The translations under genes were made by a program, and so were the position numbers. Under the pieces are notes generated by a model. It did not search any database and was not told the DNA's origin. It worked only from the letters and a program-made list of their open reading frames with translations. A stretch of DNA of 64,000 nt from Yersinia mollaretii ATCC 43969 (lineage in GTDB: Bacteria; Pseudomonadota; Gammaproteobacteria; Enterobacterales; Enterobacteriaceae), in assembly GCF_013282725.1 (NCBI RefSeq), contig NZ_CP054043.1, positions 3,038,001 through 3,102,000 on the forward strand, given 5' to 3'. This document shows, in pieces, positions 1 through 9,601 of this stretch (position 1 is its first letter; every line of letters begins with the position of its first letter).

Positions 1-535
1 CCAGAAACGCCGAGAGCAGTGGCACCGCCGCGCCGCCGATACTGATGGAGGTATTCCAGCAGCCCCACCATGTGCCTCGTTCATTGCGTGAATACCAAGT
101 GCTCAGTAATTTAGCGCAAGGCGGCCAGCCCCATCCCTGAAAGAAACCATTCAGTGTCCAGACCACCAATAGGGCGGGCAGGGTGTGGCACAGGGTAAAC
201 ACCACATTCAGCACCCCGGTCATCATCAAGCCGATGCCCATAATCCAGCGGGCTTGGGTGCGGTCACTGACAATGCCGGAGACAAATTTGGAGCCGCCGT
301 ACGCCAGATAGAACAGTGTGCCCAGCAAGCCGATATCCCCTTTATCCAAGCCCAGCTCCAGTTGCATCACCGGCATGGCGTAGTTGACACTTTTGCGTGT
401 CAGATAAAAGGCGGCGTAACCCATCACCATGGCGGCCATCAGGCGCGGCCGCCAGTAGCGGTAACGCGCATTCACCTGTTCCGGCGTCAAAGGCTCAGGG
501 GGTAACGTCTTCGACGACAAAAATGATGCAGCCAT
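1..535 (-). CDS. uhpC: UhpC, sugar-phosphate sensor (MFS family), partial
   Basis: The reading frame opens at an ATG at 533-535 behind a GGAGG ribosome site and runs without a stop to the window edge, so only about 178 N-terminal residues are present. The product starts with a hydrophilic stretch and then a Major Facilitator membrane segment (MAAMVMGYAAFYLTRKS), followed by the GSKFVSGIVSDR loop typical of organophosphate:phosphate antiporters. UhpC is a UhpT-like membrane protein that senses external glucose-6-phosphate and signals to UhpB. I call UhpC rather than the transporter UhpT because it is third in the order uhpA-uhpB-uhpC; it starts 88 bp after uhpB. UhpT itself is not visible and may lie beyond the left edge. 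Confidence 0.88.
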   Translation of the reverse strand, partial: MAASFLSSKTLPPEPLTPEQVNARYRYWRPRLMAAMVMGYAAFYLTRKSVNYAMPVMQLELGLDKGDIGLLGTLFYLAYGGSKFVSGIVSDRTQARWIMGIGLMMTGVLNVVFTLCHTLPALLVVWTLNGFFQGWGWPPCAKLLSTWYSRNERGTWWGCWNTSISIGGAAVPLLSAFL

Positions 536-623
536 GGATTCCTCCGGTCATTGTGTTGAGTGTAGGGAAGGTCAAAGTGAAAGAGATGAGACAAGGTTGT
601 AGACGGCTAGGAATAATGCTTAT

Positions 624-2201
624 TTATGAAGGTGTTTGATCCTGTTTTGTGGGCAGGCTCACAGAGTCGCTGGTGCGGACCTGCGTGGGCAGGTTGACCA
701 CCACGCGAGTGCCTAAACGGCGTTGCAGTACCCAGTCGCCGCCCAGCGCGCGCACCCGCTCTTCAATACCGCGCAGACCCAAGCCCCCGCCTTGTGGTTG
801 CACCGGAATACCCATGCCATCATCGCGCACCTCCAGCGTGATGATATTGTCAGTGAGGCGCAGGCTGACCTGAATATTGTGCGCCTTCGCATGTTTATTA
901 ATGTTATTGAGCAACTCCTGCACCAGCCGATAGAGGGTAAACACCACCGCATCCTCACCGGGAGTGGGGGGCAGTGAGTAATCGAGTTGGAAGTTGATCC
1001 CTTGCTCGGCAAAGGCAAACTCTTCCGCCAAATGGTGTAGCGCTTGATCCAAGGGCATCTCATCCAGCACTGGCGGGCGCAATTGGCGCAAGAGCTGGCG
1101 GGTGGTTTGATGGATGCGCTGTGACAAATTACTGATCTGATTGGCCGCCGATTGTGCCGCTGGCGTGGGGGCACTGCGGTTGACCAACATCGCCTGAATT
1201 TGAATGGCGGTGATGTTCTGACCAATCTCATCATGCAGCTCACGGGCAATCTCTTTGCGCACATCTTCCTCGGTATGCACCAACCGCGCCATCAGCTTGC
1301 GGCGGGTTTGCAGCTCTTGTTCCAACTGATTGCGATAGCGGTGTAGGCGCTGTGCCAACTGCTGTTGGCGACTGATGGCGATCCCCAGTGTCAGCCCCAA
1401 TAGCGCTTGGGTCGAGAGAAAAAGCTCCAGCTCGGCCAAGTCATGAAATGCGCCGCTGGCTTGCCGAGTGACGGTAATCATCAGGCTCCCTAACACCGCC
1501 GCTAATACCCCCCCTTGCCAGCCGAACTTGTAGGCCATAAACACATTGGGCAGAAAGACAAAAATCAGCAGCAGGCGCTCCATATTGGGCGCAATCGCCA
1601 CCTGCACACACACCAAAATGGCGAAAATTAGCGAACACCAAATCAACAATGAGGTGCGCAGCGGCGGATCGGGAATCTGCTGGGAGAATAGATTACGAAC
1701 ATGCTGCTGCTTTAAGTATTCATAGATGAGATAGGTGAATGGCACCAGCAGAATACCGCCGGTAAAGGTGGCGAGCAGCACCTGAGTGACCGGTAGGGGC
1801 AACCACAAGCCCAATACCGCGCCATGCAGCAGGCTATTCCCCGTCACCGCGGTCAGCAGCAGCAACAGCCGTTGCCAATACAGGGTGTAGTGATGCCAGA
1901 AACGCTGGGTCAGCCACGCGGGCAGTAAACTTAGTAGGGGCGACAGCAGAATCAGTGTGGAGGTTTGCAATTGCTCACTGTGGAGCCACCACAGTCCTGC
2001 ACACTCTGCCAGCAATAGCACTGGCCAATAGCGCCGTGGCAGGAGAATCATCAACGCCAATCGCAGCCCCTGTGGTAGCAATAAAATGGCGTGTAAACCG
2101 TCATCGCTAAGATAAAAACTGATGGTCCACAGGGCCAGCCAACTCAGGGAAAAGAAGATCACCAGAAACAGCGATAGCCCCATTGACCGCAGCTGCCACA
2201 T
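624..2201 (-). CDS. uhpB: UhpB, sensor histidine kinase
   Basis: UhpB is the inner-membrane kinase that, with UhpC, detects external hexose phosphate and phosphorylates UhpA. Roughly the first 280 residues form about eight hydrophobic segments (MASE1-like sensor region). A HisKA_3 dimerisation domain follows, with the phosphoacceptor motif RELHDEIGQN at about residue 323, and then a C-terminal HATPase_c domain containing DDGMGIP and GGGLGLRGIEERV. A longer frame would overlap uhpA by 35 bp. I chose the ATG at 2199-2201, which lies one base after the uhpA stop and gives 525 residues, a little longer than the E. coli protein (500). The tight spacing implies translational coupling to uhpA. Confidence 0.93.
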   Translation of the reverse strand: MWQLRSMGLSLFLVIFFSLSWLALWTISFYLSDDGLHAILLLPQGLRLALMILLPRRYWPVLLLAECAGLWWLHSEQLQTSTLILLSPLLSLLPAWLTQRFWHHYTLYWQRLLLLLTAVTGNSLLHGAVLGLWLPLPVTQVLLATFTGGILLVPFTYLIYEYLKQQHVRNLFSQQIPDPPLRTSLLIWCSLIFAILVCVQVAIAPNMERLLLIFVFLPNVFMAYKFGWQGGVLAAVLGSLMITVTRQASGAFHDLAELELFLSTQALLGLTLGIAISRQQQLAQRLHRYRNQLEQELQTRRKLMARLVHTEEDVRKEIARELHDEIGQNITAIQIQAMLVNRSAPTPAAQSAANQISNLSQRIHQTTRQLLRQLRPPVLDEMPLDQALHHLAEEFAFAEQGINFQLDYSLPPTPGEDAVVFTLYRLVQELLNNINKHAKAHNIQVSLRLTDNIITLEVRDDGMGIPVQPQGGGLGLRGIEERVRALGGDWVLQRRLGTRVVVNLPTQVRTSDSVSLPTKQDQTPS

Positions 2202-2202
2202 C

Positions 2203-2832
2203 TCAGTTACCTGCCAGCAACTGGTGTTGCAGCGCAAAATGCACTAACTCGACGGTGGTTTCACACTGGAGTTTGCCCAGAATGTTGGCCCGATGCACAT
2301 GCACGGTTTTGTGACTGAGTAGCAGTTGCTCAGCAATGGATTTAACACTTATCCCTTTGATTAATAACTGAAATATCTCTTTCTCGCGTGGCGTCAGTAC
2401 TGCCAGTTGTGGCGGTTGGAGTGGCATATGGCGCAGCGCGCGCAGAGCGTCGGAGCAGAGATAGAGACCCCCGCCACTGACGGTGCGCAGTGCTTGTACC
2501 AGCTCATCTGGGCCGCAGCGCTTGGTCAGATAGCCACTGGCTCCGGCATCCATCGCGCTTTGCACAAAAGCGGTGGTGTCATAGATACTCAGAATAATGG
2601 CGCGAAAATGGGGCATTTTTTGGCGCAAGCGCTTGAGCAGACTTAGCCCGCTTTCGTCCGGCATTGAAATATCCATCACGGCAACATGGACATCAATGCT
2701 GGGGAGATTAGCCCATGCCTCTGCCGCCGACCCATACTCACCAATAATACGAATATCTTTTTCCAGTGATAACAACTGGGCAAAACCGGAGCGGACCACA
2801 ATATGGTCATCTATCAATGCGACATTAATCAT
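2203..2832 (-). CDS. uhpA: UhpA, response regulator (NarL/FixJ type)
   Basis: UhpA is the DNA-binding response regulator that activates the hexose-phosphate transporter gene after phosphorylation by UhpB. The receiver domain shows the acidic pair at residues 8-9 (LIDDH), the phosphoacceptor Asp54 (VMDISMP) and the conserved Lys in GYLTKR. A LuxR-type helix-turn-helix follows from about residue 143 (LTPREKEIFQLLIKGIS, then AEQLLLSHKTVHVHRANI). At 209 residues it is slightly longer than E. coli UhpA (196), mostly at the C-terminus. It is the first gene of the minus-strand uhpABC unit. About 180 bp separates it from the citB stop, a stretch that holds the citB terminator. Confidence 0.93.
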   Translation of the reverse strand: MINVALIDDHIVVRSGFAQLLSLEKDIRIIGEYGSAAEAWANLPSIDVHVAVMDISMPDESGLSLLKRLRQKMPHFRAIILSIYDTTAFVQSAMDAGASGYLTKRCGPDELVQALRTVSGGGLYLCSDALRALRHMPLQPPQLAVLTPREKEIFQLLIKGISVKSIAEQLLLSHKTVHVHRANILGKLQCETTVELVHFALQHQLLAGN

Positions 2833-2959
2833 AATTTTTCATTATTGTGGGGCAGATAGCTGCATGATGCTGATCAATCGTTAGCTGAGCAATAGTTGTT
2901 ATCAGAAATGTTAGAGGCTTAACATCTGCAAGATAAATCTGATGAGGAAGTAGGCAATT

Positions 2960-3000
2960 GTGATTAAAAAATGGGGCGCTCCACAGATTGCCGTGGAGCG
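2960..3000 (-). terminator. Rho-independent terminator of citAB
   Basis: Read on the minus strand, an 8-bp perfect stem (CGCTCCAC / GTGGAGCG, at 2977-2984 and 2993-3000, loop of 8) is followed by CCCC and then ATTTTTTAATC. It begins 13 bases after the citB stop, so it should end the citAB transcript before uhpA. Confidence 0.75.
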
Positions 3001-3012
3001 AGAAACACAAGT

Positions 3013-3699
3013 TTACCCCTGCTTCCGGCTGCGGTAAATGCGCTGCGGACGGCCGACCTTGCCATAGATGATCTCTGCCTGTAGCGCTTGATTGCTGGCA
3101 CTGAACTCCAGATAACGCCGTGCTGTAGTGCGGCTTAATCCCAGCATTTGCGCGACATTTTCGGCGGTGTACTCGACGGCATTATCACTGAATAGCGTTT
3201 GGATTTTATCCAGCGTCATCTGGTCAATACCCAATGGCAGGGTCACTTTTTGCTCACCGCGGGCATAGGTATTGTACATCTCATCGATCTGGCGCTGATT
3301 GACCTGGGTGCCATCCTGCAACACTTGATGACGGTGGCTGTAGCGGGCCAATGATTGCTCCAACCGCTCGTAGGCCACGGGCTTAATCAGGTAATCAAAC
3401 ACCCCATAGCGGATAGCTTCCGATACGGTTTCACTGTCGCTGGCAGCGGTGACGAAGATAATACCACCCGCAAAGCCCTGTAAGGTCATTTCACGTAATA
3501 ATTCCAAGCCACTGCCATCGGGCAGATAGTTATCTAACAGAATCAAATCGGGTTTAAAGCGAGCCACCATGCTGCGGGCTTGCTGCAAATTGCCCGCCAG
3601 CCAGACTTCATGGCAGTAGCTGCTCTGTTTGATAAATTCTGCATGCATCTCTGCCAGTGGTGTTTCATCTTCTACCACTAAAATATTGAGCCATTCCAT
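3013..3699 (-). CDS. citB: CitB/DpiA, citrate response regulator
   Basis: This is the response regulator of the CitA/CitB (DpiB/DpiA) system, which switches on the citrate-fermentation genes. The N-terminal receiver carries VVEDE near residue 10, the phosphoacceptor Asp in LILLDNYLPDGSG (about residue 56) and the conserved Lys in YLIKPV. The C-terminal part is the CitB/DcuR-type helix-turn-helix (AENVAQMLGLSRTTARRYLEF) and ends with the characteristic GRPQRIYR segment. The ATG at 3697-3699 follows GGGGAGATCCC, a good ribosome site. The 228-residue length matches the family. It lies 21 bp after citA and divergent from citCDEFXGT, its likely target. Confidence 0.94.
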   Translation of the reverse strand: MEWLNILVVEDETPLAEMHAEFIKQSSYCHEVWLAGNLQQARSMVARFKPDLILLDNYLPDGSGLELLREMTLQGFAGGIIFVTAASDSETVSEAIRYGVFDYLIKPVAYERLEQSLARYSHRHQVLQDGTQVNQRQIDEMYNTYARGEQKVTLPLGIDQMTLDKIQTLFSDNAVEYTAENVAQMLGLSRTTARRYLEFSASNQALQAEIIYGKVGRPQRIYRSRKQG

Positions 3700-3720
3700 G
3701 GGATCTCCCCGTCTTTGAGA

Positions 3721-5388
3721 TCAATGCGTCTTCGGAATAAAGACTGTAAATAGGGTGCCACGTGGCGGATTTTCTTCTATCGTGATGGTGCCGCCACTTT
3801 GCTGAACATAGGTCGCCACCAGATAGAGGCCGATCCCGTGTTCATCTGAGTTTTTAGAGCTGATACCCCGTTCGAACAGGCTATCTTGTAATTGTGGGTC
3901 GATACCGCAACCGTGGTCAGCGACCTCCAGAATCACATCATCACCCTCATCAGACAGATAAATCTCCACCTGTTTATCACTGTCTGGATTTTTCAAGCTG
4001 GCCTCAAAGGCGTTATCCAGCAAATTCCCCATGATGGCGGCCAGTTCATTCTCGCCAATCGTGGCGGGAAGATGGCTTAACTGACAGCCAGGAACAAAGT
4101 TCAGGTTCAGCCCTAACTCCTTGGCGCGATGGTATTTACCAAACAGTAACGCGGCAATCTGCCGGTTATTGAAGGCCGTGCGCAGCATATCAATCAGGGC
4201 TTGATGGGAGGAGGATTCGGTTTTCACCATCTCCAGCGCCCGATCAAACTCTTTCATCTGCAACAGCCCGCTTAGGGTGGACATCCAGTTCAGGTGTTCG
4301 TGCCGGACGGTGCGCAGATTCTCGACATATTGCTGAATCTGGCTGAGCTGAGCGCTGAGGGTATGAATATCATCCTGACTACGAAAGCTCACCACCCAGC
4401 CCTGAAATACCCCCTCTTCTGACCAGATGCCAGCCCGATTCGCAATAGTATTCAAGCCATTAAAGGTGCAAAGCTCATCCTGACGGTTATCACCGGTTTG
4501 ATCGAGGAAGAAGTGGTCAGGTGAGACGACCTCACTGACTTTGCTACCAATCAACTGCTGTGGCGTGGCTGAGATTCGCAGCATTTTACGCGCATTTTGA
4601 TTGATTGCAGTGATCTTCCCCTCAGGATCTACCGCCAGTAGTCCCTCAAATACTGCCCCGAATAGCGCTTCTTGCTGGCGCAGAACCCGTGCGATCTCCT
4701 TCGGCTCCATCCCCATCATTTGGCGGCGGATATGGTGCGCAAACAGCCATGACAGCAAGAGCAGCAGCGCCAGCACGAGAATAAATGAGTGGGTGAGGGG
4801 CAACAGATAGATAAGCCGCCAGTGATCTATTTTGCTGATCAGGTAACCGAGGGAGACCACCCCGATGATCTTCCCCTGCTCATCGCGAATCGGGGTTTTG
4901 GCGCGCATGGCTTCACCCATCGACCCTTTGCCGAAAATAATGTAGCTCTCACCTTTCTCGAGTGCGCCGGGTTTGGTCCATTGCATCGGGTAGCCAATCA
5001 TTTTCGGATTGGGATGATACAGGCGAATGGATTGAGTGTCGCCGATCACCAGATAGTCCAGATCTGAGGTACTCCCGAGCCGACTCACAATCTCCGCTAA
5101 CTGGGCCTTATCACGATGTTTAACGGCACTCACCACCGAATCCATCGAAGCAATAATTTTGGCCTGATTCATCGCGGTTTTGCTGACCTGATCCAGCAGG
5201 TATTGCTCAAAATTATGGCTAAGAAAACGATCCAAGGCACCGACAAGCAGAATAGAGACAGTTAATAGCAGCAGAAATATCCGCAGCGGGAAGGCCATAT
5301 TTTTTAACCGACCCCATATTCGGCCGCGCCATTTTAATTTAGCTGCTCTACTCACCTTCACCTTCATCTTTATTAACAAATGGGACAT
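3721..5388 (-). CDS. citA: CitA/DpiB, citrate sensor kinase
   Basis: CitA is the membrane kinase that binds citrate in the periplasm and phosphorylates CitB. The order seen is: a basic N-terminus; a membrane helix (FLLLLTVSILLVGAL, about 38-52); a periplasmic PAS/Cache domain with LDYLVIGDTQSIRLYHPNP, matching the known citrate pocket region; a second membrane helix near residue 190-215; a cytoplasmic PAS domain; the phosphoacceptor box RTVRHEHLNWMSTLSG; and an ATPase domain with VADHGCGI and HGIGLYLV. The first ATG lacks an obvious ribosome site, and a second in-frame ATG at 5365-5367 is a possible start. The length of 555 residues agrees with E. coli DpiB (552). Confidence 0.94.
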   Translation of the reverse strand: MSHLLIKMKVKVSRAAKLKWRGRIWGRLKNMAFPLRIFLLLLTVSILLVGALDRFLSHNFEQYLLDQVSKTAMNQAKIIASMDSVVSAVKHRDKAQLAEIVSRLGSTSDLDYLVIGDTQSIRLYHPNPKMIGYPMQWTKPGALEKGESYIIFGKGSMGEAMRAKTPIRDEQGKIIGVVSLGYLISKIDHWRLIYLLPLTHSFILVLALLLLLSWLFAHHIRRQMMGMEPKEIARVLRQQEALFGAVFEGLLAVDPEGKITAINQNARKMLRISATPQQLIGSKVSEVVSPDHFFLDQTGDNRQDELCTFNGLNTIANRAGIWSEEGVFQGWVVSFRSQDDIHTLSAQLSQIQQYVENLRTVRHEHLNWMSTLSGLLQMKEFDRALEMVKTESSSHQALIDMLRTAFNNRQIAALLFGKYHRAKELGLNLNFVPGCQLSHLPATIGENELAAIMGNLLDNAFEASLKNPDSDKQVEIYLSDEGDDVILEVADHGCGIDPQLQDSLFERGISSKNSDEHGIGLYLVATYVQQSGGTITIEENPPRGTLFTVFIPKTH

Positions 5389-5717
5389 TAGTCATGGCGC
5401 TAACATAATTCAATTTAGGCAATAATTAAATAGCTAAGAAAAATAAAAATATATATTAATAATTAAGAAAATTAAAACCATTAAATAACTTATATTTACT
5501 ATCTTATATGTGAAATAGGTCAATTAATCACGCTATTTTTATGTTTAGCATGTGCTCGTCAATTAATCATAATTAAAAAATAGAGTGTCGAAATATTATT
5601 TTACATTGTTGTTTTTATGTGAATTTCTTATTTTAAGAGTGAAGGTTAAATTATTTTACTAGCCGTATTTAACTTGTCACTTACTTGTTATGTAAACGTT
5701 ATGATAGAGAGTTAATT
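5389..5717. promoter_or_regulatory. Divergent citAB/citC control region with a CRP-like site
   Basis: This 329-bp AT-rich gap separates the divergent citAB and citC units and must carry both promoters. A CRP-like element lies at 5509-5524: TGTGA, six bases, then TCAAT, matching 8 of the 10 conserved bases. Catabolite control of citrate fermentation is known in relatives. CitB binding sites are expected here but I cannot define them by eye. Confidence 0.5.
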
Positions 5718-6794
5718 ATGGATGCGGTATTTAGCCGAATTAATCGTTCAGACCATCAACAGATTGCGGAAATAACCCATTTCTTACGGGCTAACGATCT
5801 GAATATAGATACCACGGTTGACGTATTTATTACCGTAAGCCGTAATGAAAAATTGGTGGCCTGTGGTGGCATTGCCGGCAACATTATCAAGTGCGTGGCG
5901 ATTAGCGAGGAGGTCAGGGGCGAAGGCTTGGCGCTGACACTGGCAACTGAGCTGGTTAATTTGGCCTATGAACGTCATCACAGCCATCTGTTTATCTATA
6001 CCAAAACGAAAAACGAGAGCTTATTTAAAGATTGCGGCTTTTATCCTATCGCCAGTGTGCCGGGTATTGTGGTGCTAATGGAAAATAGCGCCTGCCGTTT
6101 GCAGCGCTATGCCAAACAGTTGAGCCAATTACGTCAGCCGGGGAAAAAAATTGGCAGCATCGTGATGAATGCCAATCCTTTTACGCGTGGGCATCAATAT
6201 TTAGTACGTCAGGCGGCGGCGCAGTGTGATTGGTTACATCTGTTTTTAGTAAAAGAGGATAATTCACGTTTCCCTTATGACGATCGGCTGCAATTAGTGC
6301 TGGATGGCACACAAGATATTGCCAATCTCACCGTGCATCCCGGTTCGGAATATATGATCTCCCGCGCCACTTTCCCCTGCTATTTCATTAAAGACCAAGG
6401 TGTCGCCGATGACTGCTACACCGAAATTGACCTAAAAATATTCCGCCAATATTTAGCGCCCGCGCTGGGTGTCACTCACCGCTTTGTGGGTACGGAGCCA
6501 TTTTGTACCGTGACCGCCAAATATAACCGCGACATGGGCTACTGGCTGGAAACCGCGTCATTACCTTACCCACCGATCTCACTGGTGGAAATTGAGCGCC
6601 TTAAATATCACAACACTGCCATTTCCGCCTCTTGGGTCCGCAAATTATTAGCGCAGGGAGATGCGGAGACCATTCGCAAACTGGTTCCGCCAGCCACCTG
6701 CCACTACTTACAACGACTGCTGGCGCAGCGCGCGCAAAAGACCGCCAGCACAGAGAAAAGCGCCTTGCCCGCAAAGAATCCAGCCCTGTTTTAG
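5718..6794 (+). CDS. citC: CitC, [citrate (pro-3S)-lyase] ligase
   Basis: CitC activates citrate lyase by acetylating the thiol of the prosthetic group on CitD with acetate and ATP. The N-terminal part resembles a GNAT fold (VRGEGLALTLATELVNLAYE). The C-terminal part is a nucleotidyltransferase with the nucleotide-binding signature MNANPFTRGHQYLV and ends with SASWVRKLL. The frame can be opened upstream at a TTG (5685), but the ATG at 5718-5720 behind AGAGAG is the better start and gives 358 residues, close to the E. coli protein (352). It is the first gene of the plus-strand cit operon; citD follows after 96 bp. Confidence 0.94.
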   Translation: MDAVFSRINRSDHQQIAEITHFLRANDLNIDTTVDVFITVSRNEKLVACGGIAGNIIKCVAISEEVRGEGLALTLATELVNLAYERHHSHLFIYTKTKNESLFKDCGFYPIASVPGIVVLMENSACRLQRYAKQLSQLRQPGKKIGSIVMNANPFTRGHQYLVRQAAAQCDWLHLFLVKEDNSRFPYDDRLQLVLDGTQDIANLTVHPGSEYMISRATFPCYFIKDQGVADDCYTEIDLKIFRQYLAPALGVTHRFVGTEPFCTVTAKYNRDMGYWLETASLPYPPISLVEIERLKYHNTAISASWVRKLLAQGDAETIRKLVPPATCHYLQRLLAQRAQKTASTEKSALPAKNPALF

Positions 6795-6890
6795 CCGATT
6801 GATGGGAGTCGGTAAAGCAGGGCGCAAAGATAGGTACTGATACGTCAGTCAGAAGCCACTGAATTTGAAGATAAGTTAATCAGGTGAAAA

Positions 6891-7184
6891 ATGAAAATTA
6901 TCAGAGAGGCCGTCGCCGGAACACTGGAGTCGAGCGACGTCATGGTGCGTATTGCGCCATTAAATCCACCGGAAATCGATCTGCAAATTCACAGCAGCGT
7001 GGATAAGCAGTTTGGTGAGGCCATTCGCTACAGCGTATTGGCGTTACTGGAACAGCATCGGGTGACCGGGGTGCAACTGATTATTGATGATAAAGGCGCA
7101 CTGGATTGCGTTTTGCAGGCCCGACTTGAAACGGCGCTGCTCAGAGCCTGCGATGAAAAAATTCTGCCATGGAGAGCGCAGTGA
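6891..7184 (+). CDS. citD: CitD, citrate lyase acyl carrier protein (gamma subunit)
   Basis: CitD carries the phosphoribosyl-dephospho-CoA arm on which acetyl and citryl groups are exchanged during citrate cleavage. Ser14, in the motif [11 protein letters not shown], is the expected attachment residue. The 97-residue length matches the family (98 in E. coli). The stop codon TGA overlaps the citE start as ATGA, indicating coupled translation of the lyase subunits. Confidence 0.95.
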   Translation: MKIIREAVAGTLESSDVMVRIAPLNPPEIDLQIHSSVDKQFGEAIRYSVLALLEQHRVTGVQLIIDDKGALDCVLQARLETALLRACDEKILPWRAQ

Positions 7185-8077
7185 TGAAAACTGAAATGAA
7201 AAACAGAATGCGCCGCAGCATGTTGTTTGTTCCGGGTGCCAATGCCGCCATGGTGAGCAATGCGTTTATTTATCAAGCTGATGCGCTGATGTTTGATCTG
7301 GAAGACTCGGTTATCCTGCGCGAAAAAGATGCTGCCCGCCGTTTGGTCTATCACGCCTTACAACACCCGCTTTATCAAGATGTGGAAACCATTGTGCGAG
7401 TCAATGCATTGGACTCCGCTTACGGCTTGGCGGATTTGGAAGCCGTGGTGCGCGGCGGGGCGGATATCGTGCGATTGCCGAAAACTGACAGCGCGAAAGA
7501 TGTGGAGGATATGGCGCGGGAGATCAGCCGTATTGAGTCGGAGTGTGGTCGCGAAGTGGGTAGCACGGGGCTGCTGGCGGCCATTGAGTCCGCACAAGGG
7601 ATTACGCAGGCGCTGGCGATTGCACAAGCCTCTGAGCGCCTGATGGGGATCGCCTTGGGGGCGGAGGATTATGTCCGCAACTTGCGTACTGAGCGCTCAC
7701 CGGAAGGCATTGAACTGCTGTTTGCGCGCTGTTCTATTTTGCAGGCCGCCCGCGCGGTGGGGATTCAGGCTTTCGACACCGTCTACTCCGATGCCAATAA
7801 CGAAGCGGGTTTCTTGCAGGAAGCGGCCCTGATCAAACAACTGGGTTTTGATGGCAAATCGCTGATTAATCCACGTCAAATCGAACTGTTACACAACCTT
7901 TATGCCCCGACTGAAAAAGAGGTTCGCCATGCTCAGGCGGTGGTCGATGCCGCCACGGCAGCAGAAGCCGAAGGGCGCGGGGTGGTCTCCCTGAACGGCA
8001 AGATGGTAGACAGCCCGGTCATTGAACGGGCGCGGTTGGTTTTGCAACGTGCAGTCAGCGGTTTGCGTGAGGAATAA
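7184..8077 (+). CDS. citE: CitE, citrate lyase beta subunit (citryl-ACP lyase)
   Basis: CitE cleaves citryl-ACP to oxaloacetate and acetyl-ACP. It is a HpcH/HpaI-type TIM barrel and shows family segments [24 protein letters not shown] (metal-binding acid), [19 protein letters not shown] and [12 protein letters not shown] place the start at the ATG that overlaps the citD stop, giving 297 residues. A GTG or ATG further upstream inside citD is less likely. The strong match along the whole length to the E. coli protein (302 residues) leaves little doubt. Confidence 0.96.
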   Translation: MKTEMKNRMRRSMLFVPGANAAMVSNAFIYQADALMFDLEDSVILREKDAARRLVYHALQHPLYQDVETIVRVNALDSAYGLADLEAVVRGGADIVRLPKTDSAKDVEDMAREISRIESECGREVGSTGLLAAIESAQGITQALAIAQASERLMGIALGAEDYVRNLRTERSPEGIELLFARCSILQAARAVGIQAFDTVYSDANNEAGFLQEAALIKQLGFDGKSLINPRQIELLHNLYAPTEKEVRHAQAVVDAATAAEAEGRGVVSLNGKMVDSPVIERARLVLQRAVSGLREE

Positions 8078-9598
8078 ATGATGAATAGGCAACAACGCGT
8101 AGAAAATTTCACTCTCCGTCAGGATAACGGCCCGGTGCATCCACCGTATCAAAACGCCTCGAAAGCGAATTTGCAGGCGCAGAAGCCCCGTGACATCAAG
8201 ATTTGCGACTCATTAGAAAAGGCGATTCGCCGCTCAGGGCTGCACGATGGTATGACCATCTCCTTCCACCATGCTTTCCGTGCTGGCGATTTAACCTTGA
8301 ATCTGGTGATGGATGCCATCGCCGCCATGGGGTTCAAAAATCTGCGATTGGCCTCCAGCTCTCTCAGCGACTGCCATTCGCCACTGGTGGATCACATTCG
8401 CAATGGCGTGGTCAGTGAGATCTACACCTCTGGCCTGCGCGGGCCACTGGCTGAAGAAGTCTCACGCGGATTACTGAGCAAACCGGTTCAAGTTCACTCC
8501 CACGGTGGACGGGTTAACCTCATCGAGTCCGGTGAACTGACCATTGATGTGGCCTTTATCGGCGTGCCCGCCTGTGACGAATTCGGCAATACCAATGGTT
8601 TTAGTGGCAATGCCTGCTGCGGCTCTTTGGGCTACGCCAGAGTGGATGCCGAATATGCGGGTTGTGTGGTGCTGCTGACCGAAGCGCTGGTGGCTTATCC
8701 CCATCACCCCGCCAGTATTACGCAGGATCAGGTTGACTTGATTGTGCAGGTTAAAAAGGTGGGTGATGCCGACAAGATTGGCGCGGATACCACCCGGATG
8801 ACCTCCAATCCTCGCGAGTTACTGATTGCCCGCCGTGCTGCTGATGTTATCGCTGGCTCAGGCTATTTTGTCGATGGATTTTCGCTACAAACCGGCACCG
8901 GCGGGGCCTCACTGGCCGTCACCCGTTTTCTGGAAGACAAAATGGTGCGGCGCAACATTACTGCCGCTTTTGCCCTCGGTGGGATCACCTCAACCATGGT
9001 GGAACTGCATGAGAAAGGGCTGATCACCAAACTGCTGGATGTCCAGAGCTTCGATCGGCAGGCGGCCGCCTCGCTGGCCCGCAACCCCCGTCATATCGAG
9101 ATCAGCGCAAATCAGTATGCCAATTTCAGCTCGAAAGGGGCATCAGTTGATCGGCTGGATGTGGTGGTGCTCAGCGCGCTGGAGATCGACACCCGTTTTA
9201 ACGTCAATGTGCTGACTGGCTCGGATGGCGTATTGCGCGGGGCTTCCGGTGGTCACTGTGATACGGCGGTCGCGGCGCGCCTGTCGATTATCGTCGCCCC
9301 GCTGGTGCGTGGGCGCATCCCGACGCTGGTTAATCAGGTCACCACCTGTGTGACCCCCGGTTCCAGTATCGACATTTTAGTGACCGATCATGGTATTGCG
9401 GTCAATCCGGCGCGGCCAGAATTGGCAGAACGCTTGCAGCAAGCCGGATTGCCTGTAGTGACCATCGATTGGCTCTATCAACGCGCCTTGATTCTGACTG
9501 GGCTACCGCAGCCCATCAAATTCAGTGATCGCGTCGTGGCCGTGGTGCGTTACCGCGACGGGTCGGTGATTGATGTTGTGCACCAGATTGAGGAGTAG
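8078..9598 (+). CDS. citF: CitF, citrate lyase alpha subunit (citrate-ACP transferase)
   Basis: CitF exchanges acetyl for citryl on CitD, the first half-reaction of citrate lyase. Family landmarks are SFHHAFRAGDLTLN near residue 65, GLRGPLAEEVSRG, HSHGGRV, CDEFGNTNG and a GGASGGHCDTA-like segment (LRGASGGHCDTAVAA). The ATG follows the citE TAA directly, and a second ATG is the next codon. The length of 506 compares with 510 in E. coli. It sits between citE and citX, as in E. coli and Klebsiella-type clusters. Confidence 0.96.
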   Translation: MMNRQQRVENFTLRQDNGPVHPPYQNASKANLQAQKPRDIKICDSLEKAIRRSGLHDGMTISFHHAFRAGDLTLNLVMDAIAAMGFKNLRLASSSLSDCHSPLVDHIRNGVVSEIYTSGLRGPLAEEVSRGLLSKPVQVHSHGGRVNLIESGELTIDVAFIGVPACDEFGNTNGFSGNACCGSLGYARVDAEYAGCVVLLTEALVAYPHHPASITQDQVDLIVQVKKVGDADKIGADTTRMTSNPRELLIARRAADVIAGSGYFVDGFSLQTGTGGASLAVTRFLEDKMVRRNITAAFALGGITSTMVELHEKGLITKLLDVQSFDRQAAASLARNPRHIEISANQYANFSSKGASVDRLDVVVLSALEIDTRFNVNVLTGSDGVLRGASGGHCDTAVAARLSIIVAPLVRGRIPTLVNQVTTCVTPGSSIDILVTDHGIAVNPARPELAERLQQAGLPVVTIDWLYQRALILTGLPQPIKFSDRVVAVVRYRDGSVIDVVHQIEE

Positions 9599-9601
9599 GC
9601 G